Shown here piece after piece: positions 51,704 to 58,929 of a stretch of DNA of 64,000 bases (the stretch's first letter is position 1; every line of letters begins with the position of its first letter). Both the position numbers and the translations under genes were made by a program. The stretch covers positions 207,761 to 271,760 of the forward strand of contig NZ_WVVV01000005.1 of the NCBI RefSeq assembly GCF_012911015.1, in the 5' to 3' direction. The stretch is from Chelativorans sp. ZYF759. Its GTDB lineage: Bacteria; Pseudomonadota; Alphaproteobacteria; Rhizobiales; Rhizobiaceae. The notes under the pieces are model-generated. The model was given only the letters and a program-made list of their open reading frames with translations, made no database searches and had not been told where the DNA came from.

Positions 51704-52630
51704 CTAGCCGAGATAACGGTTCTCTCGGTGCCATGCGAGCGCTTCAGCCGAGGGGAGCGCTTCAATTGAGCGCGGCGGCCGGACCCAGGTGCCGTGGAAA
51801 TCGTAATAGTGCCGACCATTGTCGAAATCGTCCTTCAATCGATGGCTGACTTCGAAGCGCTTGTCAGGCGAGACGGTCACATAGCCGAGATCGAACAAAC
51901 GGTGGATGTCGGTTCTCAGCAGCAAACCGTTCGAAGGGTCGTGATCCCCTCCAGCATGGAAGGAGTGAATGTGGGCGGCATCGAGTATAGGCAGCGTCTT
52001 TTCGCCCGAGACAGCGCAGCGCCGTTCGTAGCTGTCGGTAACGCTCAGTCGGAACGCGCCCTGTCCCAGGCGCGGCTTGATAAGGGTAGGGTTGCCATAC
52101 CGTACGACGTCGGTTTCGATAATGGTCGATCTGCCTGCCTGCATCCGGTCAGCAACCGCTTGCCAAAGGTGTAGTCCATCACGGTCCTCTACCGAGAACC
52201 GCTTGCCTGTGACGATGTTAGGCGACCAGCTTTCAGGGACCGGCACCCACATGTCACGCGGCCAAAAGAATGGCTGTGTCAGGATCCGGCAGCCAATGAC
52301 TGGCTCATGACGGTCGTCGAGTACGGCCGGATCACGCCGGTAGTGAGCGATTCGCGCCCGCATCTCTCACCGGGTCGTCACACCGTTCTTCTGTTCGAGC
52401 GCCTCCCAGGCAAGTGAAAGTGGCGCGAGTGACGCGTGGCTAAACACGCCGCCGCCGACGATGAAGTTGTTGGGCGAGTGGAGCTTGAAGAGAAAGAGTT
52501 CGCCAGGCTGCAGTGCCTTGAACCGTGTGTTGCCGCTTGGCTGCCAGAAATTGACCTCATCGTGCGGCGCTGAAGCAGCCAACATGTCGAACCACGCCTT
52601 GTCGGTGACCGCTACAAACAGCCGAACCAT
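51704..52630 (-). pseudogene. PUA-like/HNH endonuclease interrupted by one in-frame TGA
   Basis: One reading frame of 309 codons contains a single internal stop (TGA at 52369-52367, codon 88). The N-terminal part (VRLFVAVTDKAWFDMLAAS, NFWQPSGNTRFKALQPGELFLFKLHSPNNFIVGGG) resembles a small PUA/EVE-like modified-base reader. The C-terminal part has the HNH-type core RRCAVSGEKTLPILDAAHIHSFHAGGDHDPSNGLLLRTDIHRLFD. Reading across the stop (KNGVTTR-stop-EMRARIAHYRR) fits a continuous protein, so this is a recent nonsense change or sequencing error. Intact relatives look like modification-dependent restriction enzymes. The downstream part could restart at ATG 52363. Confidence 0.75.
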
Positions 52631-52864
52631 TCGTGGTCCTTATCTGAGTCCCTCTGTGGAGAGCCTAGCCCACCCAGAACTCAAGTGCGAGCGTGGCAGG
52701 CGGTAGCGAACGCTTCGCCAATCGGCCGTGATTGTGAAGATAGCCTACTTCGCTCAAAGCTGAGAAGACCTCGCGGTAGCCAGCAGGTTTTCGGGAAGCG
52801 GATTTATCCACGTCCTCAAAATGGGAGTCATCATGGTCGTATCCCAGACAAGCGGAGACCAGAG
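52631..52864. other. Intergenic region right of the HNH gene
   Basis: No gene or repeat recognised in this stretch, which separates the HNH gene (leftward) from the putative two-helix ORF and the convergent MaoC-like gene. Confidence 0.3.
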
Positions 52865-53452
52865 ATGCTGACCATGGAAATGCTGTTCATCGCAGTCGTC
52901 ATTCTGACGATCACGAGCGCCGCGGCCGCCGTCGCCCTGTCATCGGACGAGACCATGCAACGCGTCGTAGTCGTGCGCCTGGTTCGTATCGCTTTTCTTG
53001 GTGCCTGCGCAATCGTCATGCTGCTGCTCCAAGAAGCCCCTCCAAATTGCGGGTCTGCATCACGGGTCTTTTGCCTCGAGCGCTCCTTGGAGGGCGTTTT
53101 GTGTCAGATAGAACAGCCACTCGCCGACCAGTGTAGGGGTCCCGTCCTCCCTTTCCAGCGCTACGTCCTGCTTGATGATGACACCTTCGGAGCGAGGCCG
53201 GATCTCGCTGATGCGGATGCGGGCACGGAAGGACGCGCCGACGGGAAGCGGTGCGACGAAGCGCAACCGGTCGAATCCGTAGTTGAGGATGTGATTGGGA
53301 TCGAACCCGCCGAACCCGCGAACCGTTTCGCCATGAAGACGGGTAAGATTGGCAACCTGAAGAAAGCCGGGCACGATGGTTCCGGCATAGGGTCCTTCGC
53401 GGGCCGCCCGTTCGGGGTCGAGATGGATCCATTCGCCTTCGCCATCGCCTGA
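52865..53452 (+). CDS. Doubtful ORF beginning with two membrane helices
   Basis: ATG 52865 has GGAG seven bases upstream and opens MLTMEMLFIAVVILTITSAAAA and IAFLGACAIVMLLLQ, two credible membrane helices (about residues 3-23 and 42-57). After about 60 residues the frame enters the antisense of the MaoC-like gene and stays open only as a shadow to 53452. Either a small membrane protein that has lost its stop, or chance. Low confidence in any product. Confidence 0.2.
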   Translation: MLTMEMLFIAVVILTITSAAAAVALSSDETMQRVVVVRLVRIAFLGACAIVMLLLQEAPPNCGSASRVFCLERSLEGVLCQIEQPLADQCRGPVLPFQRYVLLDDDTFGARPDLADADAGTEGRADGKRCDEAQPVESVVEDVIGIEPAEPANRFAMKTGKIGNLKKAGHDGSGIGSFAGRPFGVEMDPFAFAIA

Positions 53453-53575
53453 AACAACGGCGTAGTGGTTGACTGTTTCCTGATCGATGACGCGCCAGGG
53501 CGAGACGTACTCCTGCCCGAGTAGTGCGTTCAGCTTTTCCGACGCAAAATGGTCCAGCGCTCCGCGTTCCGACAT
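53060..53575 (-). CDS. MaoC/NodN-like dehydratase
   Basis: 171 residues from ATG 53575, with GAGGAG seven bases upstream; an ATG at 53596 is less well placed. Hot-dog fold of the NodN branch: DQETVNHYAVVSGDGEGEWIHLDPERAA with the catalytic Asp-His region, GTIVPGFLQVANLTRL, ILNYGFDRLRFVAPLPVGA. Hydratase of an enoyl-CoA or related thioester. The TetR gene precedes it on the same strand, 29 bases apart; with the divergent hydratase and ligase genes it suggests CoA-thioester catabolism. Confidence 0.85.
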   Translation of the reverse strand: MSERGALDHFASEKLNALLGQEYVSPWRVIDQETVNHYAVVSGDGEGEWIHLDPERAAREGPYAGTIVPGFLQVANLTRLHGETVRGFGGFDPNHILNYGFDRLRFVAPLPVGASFRARIRISEIRPRSEGVIIKQDVALEREDGTPTLVGEWLFYLTQNALQGALEAKDP

Positions 53576-53604
53576 CGGTCTCTCCTCGATTGTCATCTGC
53601 TGTC

Positions 53605-54279
53605 TCAGTCCGCCACCACGCGCGTCCAGATCGCAGTTAGCCCATTAGCCAAGCGGCCAGGCTCGTCGGCCCAGTGGTGCAGGCTCGGCGTCCGTGCTGT
53701 GAAGATGTTGCTCAGCAGCTCGTCGGCCATCGCTACGAGTGCGCGTGCGCGCAGAACCTTCTCGTCGCGCGGCAGTGGGCCAGGCATGTTCGCTGCGATT
53801 ATCTGCGACCACCGGTGGTTCGAGGCGTCATGCCACAAGGCGAATTCCGGGCGCTCGCGACCAAGTGCGGACTGCCCTGCGAGAAAGGGGGCGTTACGCG
53901 CGTACAGCGCAATGTAGAAGGCGTTGGTTACGCGGATGCGCTCTTCGAGGCTTCGTCCGCGCAGGCGTGGCCGGACGCGATAAACGGCGGCCCAGAACAT
54001 ACGGTAGACGACCACCGCGATCCGCGAGCGATCCGGGTAGTAGAGATAGAATGTGCCGCGGGCCATGCCGATGGCGGCGCAGATGCCGTCAACCGTCAGG
54101 CCCTCATATCCCTTGGAAGCCAGTTCCCGTGCGGCCGAGGCGAGAATTTTCGCCCTCGTACGTGCCCGCTTCGGACGCCCGCGCATATTCACCGCTCGTC
54201 GCGCCAGCAGTTCCACAAATTCGAAAGCCGCAGCCTCCGGCGGCTCGTCCAAACTCATTATCTGTGGTTGCCCATCCAT
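53605..54279 (-). CDS. TetR family transcriptional regulator
   Basis: 224 residues from ATG 54279 (MDGQPQIMSLDEPP); ATG 54258 is an alternative, and the frame beyond 54279 is a shadow of the ATPase gene. TetR helix-turn-helix: TRAKILASAARELASKGYEGLTVDGICAAIGMARGTFYLYYPDRSRI (about residues 47-93). The C-terminal ligand domain has no recognised subfamily. Divergent from the PotA-like gene, with a large palindrome between (54308-54337). Likely represses both directions. Confidence 0.9.
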   Translation of the reverse strand: MDGQPQIMSLDEPPEAAAFEFVELLARRAVNMRGRPKRARTRAKILASAARELASKGYEGLTVDGICAAIGMARGTFYLYYPDRSRIAVVVYRMFWAAVYRVRPRLRGRSLEERIRVTNAFYIALYARNAPFLAGQSALGRERPEFALWHDASNHRWSQIIAANMPGPLPRDEKVLRARALVAMADELLSNIFTARTPSLHHWADEPGRLANGLTAIWTRVVAD

Positions 54280-54287
54280 AAATCGGA

Positions 54288-54337
54288 CATTGACGGGATA
54301 AAGAAATGACGTCAATGTCATTAATGACGGTAACGTC
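54288..54337. promoter_or_regulatory. Probable TetR operator array
   Basis: A 30-bp imperfect palindrome at 54308-54337: perfect core GTCATTAATGAC flanked symmetrically by GACGT and ACGTC. To its left CATTGACG (54288-54295) pairs with CGTCAATG (54310-54317). TGACG motifs recur at 54291, 54307 and 54325. The site overlaps an upstream in-frame ATG (54306) of the PotA-like gene, which argues for ATG 54351 as the real start. Confidence 0.7.
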
Positions 54338-54350
54338 GGAAATAGGTGCG

Positions 54351-55385
54351 ATGACGCAGGGAAGAGCCCCGATCCGATTCCAGAACGTATCGCGCGCCTT
54401 CGGTAGCGTGGTGGCACTGGACGATTTTTGCCTGGACGTGAAGGCGGGGGAGTTCGTGACCCTCCTCGGCCCAAGCGGTTCTGGCAAGACCACCGCCCTC
54501 AACATCGTCGCGGGCTTTGATCGCGCCACCTCGGGCGAAGTTTTCATCGGTGAGCGCGCCGTCGGAGCGTTGCCACCGGAACGGCGCAATGTCGGCATGG
54601 TCTTCCAGAGCTTCGCGCTCTTTCCGCACATGAGCGTGTTTGAGAACGTCGCTTTTCCCCTCCGCATGCGCAAGGTCGCAGCCTACGAAGTCAGAGCCCG
54701 CGTGGAGCGAACGCTCGAGATGGTCCAGCTCGGCGGCTACGCCGGCCGGCGCCCTGGCGCGCTGTCGGGCGGGCAGCGACAGCGCGTGGCGCTGGCGCGC
54801 GCCGTCGTGGCCGAGCCGCCGGTTCTCCTGATGGACGAAAGTCTCTCGGCGCTCGATCTCAAGCTGCGCGAGGACCTTCAGGAGGAGGTTCGCAGGTTGC
54901 ACCGTACGCTTGGCACCACAATCATTTTCGTGACGCATGATCAGGGCGAGGCACTCGTTCTATCCGACCGAATCGCCCTTATGAACCACGGCCGGCTTTG
55001 CCAACTTGATACGCCCACCACTCTCTATGACCGGCCTGCCAGCCGTTTCGTGGCAGATTTCATAGGGCGGACCAACATCGTGCCGATCGATGCTGGTGAT
55101 CACGCAGCCGCCATTGGCCTTTCCAATGCGCCCGACGGAGCGGTTGCGCTGAGCCTCCGCCCCGAGAAGCTTCGCCGGCAGCCTCCCGCGTTCGGCGGTG
55201 GGTTCGAAGCCATTGTTCAGGACGTCACCTTTAAGGGGGCGGCAACCGAGTTCCGGCTGCAGACCGCGAGCGGACTGTCACTGCGCATGTCGGAGGCGAG
55301 AGCGACGGCACTCGCCCTTCCTGAAATCGGGCAAACCGTGCGGCTCAATGTCGTGCCGGAAGATGCGACGCCGCTCTACGAATGA
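54351..55385 (+). CDS. ABC transporter ATP-binding protein (PotA-like)
   Basis: 344 residues from ATG 54351, chosen over ATG 54306 because the latter lies beside the operator. Walker A GPSGSGKTT (about residues 38-46), Q-loop MVFQSFALFPHMSV, signature LSGGQRQRVALARAV, Walker B VLLMDESLSALD (Ser for the usual Pro), H-loop VTHDQGEALVLSD, and a C-terminal TOBE-type domain. Family members import polyamines, iron or small organic acids. Followed 22 bases later by the binding-protein gene. Confidence 0.92.
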   Translation: MTQGRAPIRFQNVSRAFGSVVALDDFCLDVKAGEFVTLLGPSGSGKTTALNIVAGFDRATSGEVFIGERAVGALPPERRNVGMVFQSFALFPHMSVFENVAFPLRMRKVAAYEVRARVERTLEMVQLGGYAGRRPGALSGGQRQRVALARAVVAEPPVLLMDESLSALDLKLREDLQEEVRRLHRTLGTTIIFVTHDQGEALVLSDRIALMNHGRLCQLDTPTTLYDRPASRFVADFIGRTNIVPIDAGDHAAAIGLSNAPDGAVALSLRPEKLRRQPPAFGGGFEAIVQDVTFKGAATEFRLQTASGLSLRMSEARATALALPEIGQTVRLNVVPEDATPLYE

Positions 55386-55407
55386 ACCAACTAATGGGAG
55401 AAATGCT

Positions 55408-56469
55408 ATGAAAGGTCTGACGAGAAGAAGCCTGCTTGCAGCTACCGCCACCCTGCCGCTGTTTGCCGTTGCAGCTACCGCGCAGAGTAGCGAGCTGACC
55501 TATGCGGGATCCGGCGGCGGGTTGGCCCAGGTCATGGACATTCTGTTCGACAAACCATTCGAGGCGGAGACCGGCATCCGGATCAGGGCGATTGCGACGA
55601 CCGACCGAATTTCAGCGATGCGGGCGATGATGCAGGCTGGTAACCCGATCTGGGATGTGGCCGAGTTGACGCCCGTCGAATATGCGACCGCCTCAATCGA
55701 AGGCTGGCTCGAGCCGATCGATTGGTCGGTAGCCGATCCGGACAACCTCCTTCCGGAGGAAGCCAAGCTCGAGGATGCCGGCGTCGCGGCGACCTTTTCG
55801 ACGATCCTGGCGCAGCGCACCGACATGTTGCCCGAGGGGCAGCAGATGGCCTCCTGGGCTGATTTCTGGGACGTGGAGGCCTTCCCCGGCCCACGCGCCC
55901 TCCAGGATTCGGTAATGGAGAACCTGGAATTCGCACTAATCGCCGACGGCGTGTCGCCGCGGGAGGTCTACAACGTCTTGTCGACCGAGGAAGGCGTAGA
56001 CCGTGCCTTTGACAAGCTCGACGAAATCAAGCCGCACGTTGCCGCTTGGTGGTCGGCAGGGGCGCAGCCGGTCCAGATGCTGGCTGATGGCGAAGTCGCC
56101 TTTACGACTGCCTGGAACGGCCGCATTACCCAGCTTAGACAGGATGGCATTCCGGTAGAGACCATGTGGAATGGAGGCGCCCTGAAGCCCTCCTATGTCG
56201 GCATCCTGAAGGGCACACAGCACAAGACCGAGGCCGAGCAGTACATCCACTTCATGATCGGCGATCCTGAGCGCAGTGCCGAATTCGCTGCGATGGTTGC
56301 TTACCCAGGCATGGTGCAGGGCCTCTACGATCATCTCGATCCGGAGGTCGGACGCGAACTGCCGACCCATCCGGACAACATGGCCAGCCAGTTCGTGGTG
56401 GACGCCGTGTTCTGGGCCAGGAACATGGATGCGCTTCAGGAGCGTTGGCAGGAATGGCTTCTAGACTGA
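55408..56469 (+). CDS. ABC transporter substrate-binding protein (PotD-like)
   Basis: 353 residues from ATG 55408, with GGGAGAAA upstream. Signal peptide MKGLTRRSLLAATATLPLFA with an RR pair compatible with Tat or Sec export, cleavage near AQS-SE. The mature part (LTYAGSGGGLAQVMDILFDKPFEAETGI, AFTTAWNGRITQLRQDGI, YVGILKGTQHKTEAEQYIHFM) fits the spermidine/putrescine-type family. Ligand unknown; the CoA enzymes downstream make a carboxylated compound likely. A stem-loop follows the stop. Confidence 0.88.
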   Translation: MKGLTRRSLLAATATLPLFAVAATAQSSELTYAGSGGGLAQVMDILFDKPFEAETGIRIRAIATTDRISAMRAMMQAGNPIWDVAELTPVEYATASIEGWLEPIDWSVADPDNLLPEEAKLEDAGVAATFSTILAQRTDMLPEGQQMASWADFWDVEAFPGPRALQDSVMENLEFALIADGVSPREVYNVLSTEEGVDRAFDKLDEIKPHVAAWWSAGAQPVQMLADGEVAFTTAWNGRITQLRQDGIPVETMWNGGALKPSYVGILKGTQHKTEAEQYIHFMIGDPERSAEFAAMVAYPGMVQGLYDHLDPEVGRELPTHPDNMASQFVVDAVFWARNMDALQERWQEWLLD

Positions 56470-56478
56470 AACCGCTCT

Positions 56479-56502
56479 AGCGGCGGCGCATCGCGCGCCG
56501 CT
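56479..56502 (+). terminator. Stem-loop after the PotD-like gene
   Basis: AGCGGCGGCGC pairs with GCGCGCCGCT around an ATC loop with one bulged G, nine bases after the stop. No T-tract. Same placement as after the other four binding-protein genes of the window. Confidence 0.5.
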
Positions 56503-56526
56503 GCCGTCTACCTCAATCGGATTTGA

Positions 56527-57360
56527 ATGATGCGCTTCGGCGAACGCCTAACCCTTCTGCCCGCAGCTCTACTCGTGCTCGCGATGTTCGCGGTGCCGGT
56601 TGCGTTCGTCTTTGCCGAGGCGATCTTTACCCCCGGGTTTTCGCTCGCCCATTTTGACCGCTTCTTTTCGCGACCTGTCTATCTCTCCGTCTACCTCAAC
56701 ACGCTTGTGGTGTCGGCGGTGGTCGCTTCAATCTGCCTGGTGATTGGCTATCCGATGGCGCTGTTTATCGTGAGCCAACCGCCGGCGCGGCGGCCGCTGC
56801 TACTGTTCCTCGTCCTCGTGCCGCTGTGGATGAGCATCCTCGTGCGCACCTATGCCTGGATGGTAGTCCTTGGCAGGGAAGGCATCATCAACGGCGCCCT
56901 GCAATGGGCAGGCCTGACAGACGGCCCGCTGACATTGATGTTCACCACCGGGGCCGTCTTTGTTGCCATGGTCCAGATCCTGCTCCCGATCATGGTCATC
57001 ACCTGCTACTCAATCATGACGGAGATCGATCCCACGCTGGTGCGCGCGGCGCGCATCTGCGGGGCCAGCGGCCTCGCTGCTTTTCGCAAGGTCTTCTTAC
57101 CGCTCAGCATGGAAGGCGCCATCACTGGCTGGTCGGTAATCTTCATTCTGTCGATGGGCTTCTTCATCGTGCCGGCGCTGGTCGGCGGTCGACGTGATGT
57201 CCTTCTCGGCAACATGATCGTCAACCAGGTTGGACAGGCGAACTGGGGCTTTGCCGGGGCGCTGGCCATCATTTTGCTGGTCTCGACGATCGTGCTGCTA
57301 GGGCTGGTGCGCCTCGTCATGGGACGCTTTGTCTATTCACCGCGCGAGGCGCAGGCATGA
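56527..57360 (+). CDS. ABC transporter permease (PotB-like)
   Basis: 277 residues from ATG 56527. Six membrane helices, the first LLPAALLVLAMFAVPVAFVFAEAIF; EAA-type loop PTLVRAARICGASGLAAFRKVFLPLSMEGAITG. The LWMSILVRTYAWMVVLGREGIIN segment is typical of PotB. Its stop overlaps the PotC-like start (gcATGA). Confidence 0.92.
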   Translation: MMRFGERLTLLPAALLVLAMFAVPVAFVFAEAIFTPGFSLAHFDRFFSRPVYLSVYLNTLVVSAVVASICLVIGYPMALFIVSQPPARRPLLLFLVLVPLWMSILVRTYAWMVVLGREGIINGALQWAGLTDGPLTLMFTTGAVFVAMVQILLPIMVITCYSIMTEIDPTLVRAARICGASGLAAFRKVFLPLSMEGAITGWSVIFILSMGFFIVPALVGGRRDVLLGNMIVNQVGQANWGFAGALAIILLVSTIVLLGLVRLVMGRFVYSPREAQA

Positions 57361-58151
57361 GGTCTCCGACTCGCATTCTCGCCGGCTTGCTTTTCGCGCT
57401 GGCAGTGCTCTTCCTCTTCTTTCCAATCCTGATTGTCGCGCCGATGTCGTTCAGCGGGGACCGCTTCCTCGGCTTCCCGCCGCGGAGCTGGGGGTTGACC
57501 TGGTATCAGACCTATTTCTCCGATCCTGGCTGGCTCGCCGCCACGTGGCGTTCGCTGCGGATCGCGTCGCTCGCCAGCCTCATCGCCACCCTTGTTGGAA
57601 CCGCGAGCGTTGTCGGCCTCGCCAGACTCTCGGGCCGCTGGCGGGCTGGTGTCACGGGTATGCTGCTGGCGCCGGCCATCGTGCCCAACGTAATCATCGC
57701 ACTCGGTGTCTTCATGCTCGCGCTGCGCTTCGGCACGACCGACAGCGAGGTGACGCTTATCCTCGCGCATTCCGCGATTGGGCTGCCTTTCGTCGTGATG
57801 ATCGTCGGCGCTGCTTACCGACAGACCGACCCGATGCTGGAGAAGGCAGCGCGCGTCTTTGGCGCAGGTCCGCTGCGTGCCTTCTGGACGGCGACAGTAC
57901 CGCCGCTTGCGCCCGGCATCCTCGCCGCCTTCATCTTCGCCTTCTTCGTATCCTTCGATGAACTCGTCATAGCCCTGTTTCTGATGGGCGGATCTGAGAC
58001 GTTACCGGTTCGGATCTGGAACGATCTCCGCTTCGAGATCAACCCGACCATCGCCGCTATCTCGACCTTCTTCGTCGTCGTAACCGTTCTCGCCATGACA
58101 CTGGCGGAAGTCCTGCGCATCCGCGCCACAAGAAGACAGGGAAGCAATTGA
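57357..58151 (+). CDS. ABC transporter permease (PotC-like)
   Basis: 264 residues from ATG 57357. Six membrane helices starting ILAGLLFALAVLFLFFPILIVAPMSFSG; EAA-type loop PMLEKAARVFGAGPLRAFWTATVPPLAPGILAA. The FVSFDELVIALFL segment is a PotC hallmark. The stop shares one base with the enoyl-CoA hydratase start, coupling transport and catabolism. Confidence 0.92.
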   Translation: MRSPTRILAGLLFALAVLFLFFPILIVAPMSFSGDRFLGFPPRSWGLTWYQTYFSDPGWLAATWRSLRIASLASLIATLVGTASVVGLARLSGRWRAGVTGMLLAPAIVPNVIIALGVFMLALRFGTTDSEVTLILAHSAIGLPFVVMIVGAAYRQTDPMLEKAARVFGAGPLRAFWTATVPPLAPGILAAFIFAFFVSFDELVIALFLMGGSETLPVRIWNDLRFEINPTIAAISTFFVVVTVLAMTLAEVLRIRATRRQGSN

Positions 58152-58927
58152 TGTTCAGATACGAGAAGTCTGAGGGAATCGGGATTATCACACTCGACAA
58201 CCCGCCGGTCAACGTCCTTACGCCGGAACTGCATGAGGAACTCTACAGCATCCTAAAGGATTTCTACTCCGATCCGGAGGTTCGCTGCGGCATCTGGACA
58301 GGCGCGGGCGACCGCGCTTTCTGCGCCGGCGACGATGTGAAGACGGTCCGGCCCGAAAGGACGACGCCTGAGATCGTAGACCGTCACCTCACGCCGCGAC
58401 GTGAGGGCGATGCGGCGGAGTATCCCGGATGGGAACAGGAGATCCTGTCGCTGAAGCGCACAAAGCCGATAATCGCTGCGGTCAACGGCGCCTGCATGGG
58501 CCAAGGCATGATCTATCTGCTCCTTCTGACGGATCTGCGGATCGCTGCGCCGAATGCGCGTTTCGGGATGCCCGAGATCGCATACGGGATGCCCGGGGCA
58601 GGCGGCGTCACGCGCCTGGGGCGCCAGATCCCCCAGACGGCGGCACTGTGGCTGGCACTCACTGGCGAGGCAATTGGCGCAGAGGAGGCCAGGCGCTGTT
58701 TCCTTGTCAACGAGGTGGTGGAACTCGATCGCTTGATGGACCGTGCCCGAGAGATTGCGGTCCGCATTGCGGCGCTGCCACCGCGCGCGGTGCGCGTCGA
58801 GATGGAGACATTCTACCGCTCTCTCGACCTCAGCCGCGACGATGCCATGGCTCTTTCCAGCCACATGTACCAACTCGTCCGGGCGACCTTCGACAAGACG
58901 CCCCCGCTTGCTTCGAGGGAGAAGTGA
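58151..58927 (+). CDS. Enoyl-CoA hydratase/isomerase family protein
   Basis: 258 residues from ATG 58151 with AGGGAAG upstream. Crotonase fold: N-terminal GIGIITLDNPPVNVLTPEL, oxyanion-hole motifs GDRAFCAGDDVKT and KPIIAAVNGACMGQGM, then FGMPEIAYGMPGAGGVTRLGR, where the catalytic Glu position is occupied (MPEI). Acts on a CoA thioester, presumably formed by the ligase three bases downstream. Linked to a MaoC-like dehydratase on the other strand. Confidence 0.9.
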   Translation: MFRYEKSEGIGIITLDNPPVNVLTPELHEELYSILKDFYSDPEVRCGIWTGAGDRAFCAGDDVKTVRPERTTPEIVDRHLTPRREGDAAEYPGWEQEILSLKRTKPIIAAVNGACMGQGMIYLLLLTDLRIAAPNARFGMPEIAYGMPGAGGVTRLGRQIPQTAALWLALTGEAIGAEEARRCFLVNEVVELDRLMDRAREIAVRIAALPPRAVRVEMETFYRSLDLSRDDAMALSSHMYQLVRATFDKTPPLASREK

Positions 58928-58929
58928 AG

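Noticed and set aside
52367-52369. In-frame TGA in the HNH gene as a selenocysteine codon
   Set aside because: No conserved Cys is expected at this position, no SECIS-like hairpin was noticed just after it, and the site lies in a linker between domains. A nonsense change is simpler.
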